Positions 5,836 to 7,189 of a stretch of 7,189 nt of DNA are shown in pieces (the stretch's first letter is position 1; each line of letters begins with the position of its first letter). The notes beneath the pieces are model-generated. The model was not told where the DNA came from. It was given only the letters and a program-made list of their open reading frames with translations, and made no database searches. The stretch spans positions 1 through 7,189 of the forward strand of contig JAIUNH010000200.1 of assembly GCA_020161965.1 (NCBI GenBank), given 5' to 3'. Origin of the DNA: Pseudomonadota bacterium. Lineage in GTDB: Bacteria > Pseudomonadota > Alphaproteobacteria > CACIAM-22H2. A program made the position numbers and the translations under genes.

Positions 5836-6789
5836 ATGGCGGCGAAAAAGAAAGCGGCGAAAGCGAAAGCGTCCAAATGGGAAGCCGATCTGGGCCGCAA
5901 CGCCGCGAATTACGAGCCGCTCTCTCCCGTTACCTTCCTGTCGCGTGCCGCCGCGACCTGGCCCAAGCGCCTGGCCGTGGCGCACGGCAAAATTCGCCGC
6001 AACTGGGCCGAAACCCATGCGCGTTGCCGGCGCCTCGCTTCGGCCTTATCGAAAGCCGGAATCAAGCGCGGCGACACGGTCGCGTTGATGGCGCCGAATA
6101 TCCCGGCGGCTTACGAAGCCGCGTTCGGCGTGCCGATGGCCGGCGCCGTGCTCAACGCGATGAATATCCGTCTTGATGCCGAGACGATCGCCTTCATGCT
6201 CGATCACGGCGAAACGAAGCTGATCCTGACCGACACCGAATTTGCACCCGTGATCGAAAAAGCGCTGGCCAAAACCAAGCGCAAGATCATCGTCGTCGAT
6301 ATCGACGATCCCGAAGGCCCCGGCGGCAAGCGCCTGGGCAAGATCGAGTACGAGGAATTCGTCGCCGGCGGCGATATCGATTTCAAGCCGCTGAAGCCGC
6401 GTGACGAATGGGATGCGCTGGCGCTGAACTACACGTCGGGCACCACCGGCAACCCGAAAGGCGTCGTCTATCACCATCGCGGCGCGTATTTGAACGCGGT
6501 CGGCAATGTGATGGTTTGGAACCTCGCGCACCATCCGGTCTATCTGTGGACGCTGCCGATGTTCCACTGCAACGGCTGGTGCTTCCCCTGGACGATCGCG
6601 GCGATGGCCGGCACGAATGTGTGCCTGCGCCGCATCGATGCGCCCCATATTTTCGGCGCCATTAAGAACGAGGGGGTGACGCATATGTGTGGTGCCCCCA
6701 TCGTGATGAATATGCTGATCAACGCGCCCGAGGAAATGCGCGGCGGCGCCAAGCATACCGTCGCGATCATGACGGCGGCCGCACCGCCG
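5836..6789 (+). CDS. AMP-forming acyl-CoA synthetase (medium/long-chain type), N-terminal part, truncated at a chimeric join
   Basis: About 318 of roughly 540 residues of an adenylate-forming ligase that makes acyl-CoA from a free carboxylic acid, ATP and CoA. The P-loop-like motif YTSGTTGNPKGV is at 199-210. LPMFHCNGWCFPW (240-252) is typical of the AlkK/DmdB-like acyl-CoA synthetases. RRNWAETHARCRRLASAL and DTVALMAPNIPAAYEAAFGVPMAGAVLNAMN lie in the N-terminal domain. The ATG at 5836 has a strong Shine-Dalgarno sequence. The first 13 residues are a Lys/Ala-rich tail (MAAKKKAAKAKAS) ahead of the usual start of the family. The sequence follows the family up to MTAAAPP (312-318) and then turns into antisense of a permease gene, ending at a chance stop at 6838-6840. 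The YGxTE motif, hinge and C-terminal domain are missing. Substrate chain length is uncertain. Confidence 0.9.
6771..6789. other. Chimeric join 2, acyl-CoA synthetase to ABC permease sequence
   Basis: The 19 bases gacggcggccgcaccgccg read as TAAAPP in the plus-strand synthetase and as GGAAAV in the minus-strand permease, each in keeping with its own family. Beyond this stretch, each gene loses its homology abruptly. The pattern matches join 1: two oppositely oriented gene fragments meeting through a short shared sequence. Confidence 0.78.
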
Positions 6790-7189
6790 ATAACACCGAT
6801 GCCGAGCGTGTTGACGATGCCGCGAATGACGTTCGGATAATCGAGCAGCTCGCGATAGTGATCGAGCGTCAGCACGTCGAGAAGCCTGACGCCTTCTCCC
6901 CAGGTGACGACGAAGGAACGCAGCACGATACCGGACAGCGGCACCACGACGGTGAAAACGAGCCATATGATGACGAGGGCGAAAGCGATCCAGCGCCAGC
7001 CGTGCAGCCGGAGGGCCTGGGACTTCTGGCCCTTGCCGCGCACAGAGACGTAGCGCTGCGCCTGGCGCAGCAGCAGGCGCTGTATGAACACCAGTGGCGC
7101 AGTGATGGCGATGATGACGACCACGACCACGGCCATCAACTGGTAAGACGGCACGCCGAGCTTGTTGGTGAGCTTGTAGAGATAGGTGG
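6771..7189 (-). CDS. Iron(III)-type ABC transporter permease, internal fragment
   Basis: An inner-membrane permease subunit of the FbpB/AfuB-like family, which moves ferric iron delivered by a periplasmic binding protein. The frame enters from the right edge as TYLYKLTNKLGVPSYQLMAVV and continues through a TM helix (MAVVVVVIIAITAPLVFIQ). A cytoplasmic loop follows (RYVSVRGKGQKSQALRLHGWR), then a second TM helix (WIAFALVIIWLVFTVVVPLSGIVLRSF), and TWGEGV, LTLDHYRELLDYPNVIRGIVNTLGIGVIGG. This covers about 139 residues of a protein usually more than 500 long. Its start lies off the window and its C-terminal half is lost at the join. An internal GTG at 7154 is not a real start. Assignment to iron rests on recalled wording of the family, so other substrates of this permease group are possible. 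Confidence 0.83.

Noticed and set aside
6775..6782. NotI recognition sequence GCGGCCGC at the second join, suggesting a cloning ligation
   Set aside because: The same octamer occurs uncut at 1905-1912 and 5064-5071, and join 1 has none, so it is simply GC-rich sequence.
1770..6789. Natural horizontal transfer or genomic island as the reason for the mixed origin
   Set aside because: No integrase, transposase, tRNA, terminal repeats or target duplications are seen, and both ends break housekeeping-type genes in mid-domain.
6046..6966. 306-codon minus-strand frame opposite the acyl-CoA synthetase, running into the permease
   Set aside because: Arg/His-rich shadow composition; the real frames are the synthetase on plus and the permease in another minus frame.
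1..7189. CRISPR arrays, tRNA or rRNA genes, insertion sequences
   Set aside because: No regularly spaced repeats, tRNA-like cloverleaf or rRNA-like sequence, and no transposase-like frame were seen on either strand.

Overview
The window does not read as one continuous genome. It looks like three unrelated pieces joined at two points, near 1773-1787 and near 6771-6789. At each join two genes on opposite strands are cut and run into each other. I read it as a chimeric contig, probably from metagenome assembly or amplification. No new biological system is needed to explain it.

Block A (1 to about 1787) looks like a high-GC actinobacterium, possibly Nocardioides-like. It carries a ribose-5-phosphate isomerase B of the actinobacterial type (Glu in place of the catalytic Cys), an AbrB-type antitoxin and PIN-domain toxin pair overlapping by 4 bp, a small hypothetical gene on the minus strand, and the first 97 codons of an Fpg/Nei DNA glycosylase. 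rpiB next to a Nei-type glycosylase gene is a known actinobacterial arrangement (Rv2465c/Rv2464c in Mycobacterium tuberculosis). The toxin-antitoxin pair appears to sit between those neighbours. Several starts have no Shine-Dalgarno sequence but have a TANNNT-like hexamer 6-7 nt upstream, which suggests leaderless transcripts, as is common in actinobacteria.

Block B (about 1773 to 6789) looks alphaproteobacterial. On the minus strand it holds a 1011-residue membrane-bound hybrid histidine kinase (two TM segments, three PAS domains, HisKA, HATPase, receiver). A translationally coupled 121-residue stand-alone receiver follows, then the first 113 codons of a propionyl/acetyl-CoA synthetase. Divergent from the kinase, on the plus strand, is the first 318 or so codons of an AMP-forming acyl-CoA synthetase with a good Shine-Dalgarno sequence. 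The kinase and receiver form a plausible phosphorelay. Their nearness to two acyl-CoA synthetase genes could hint at control of carboxylic acid use, but no sequence evidence links them.

Block C (about 6771 to the end) is an internal piece, on the minus strand, of an iron(III)-type ABC transporter permease of proteobacterial, perhaps rhizobial, type. It could come from the same broad group as block B, but it cannot be contiguous with the truncated acyl-CoA synthetase in an intact genome.
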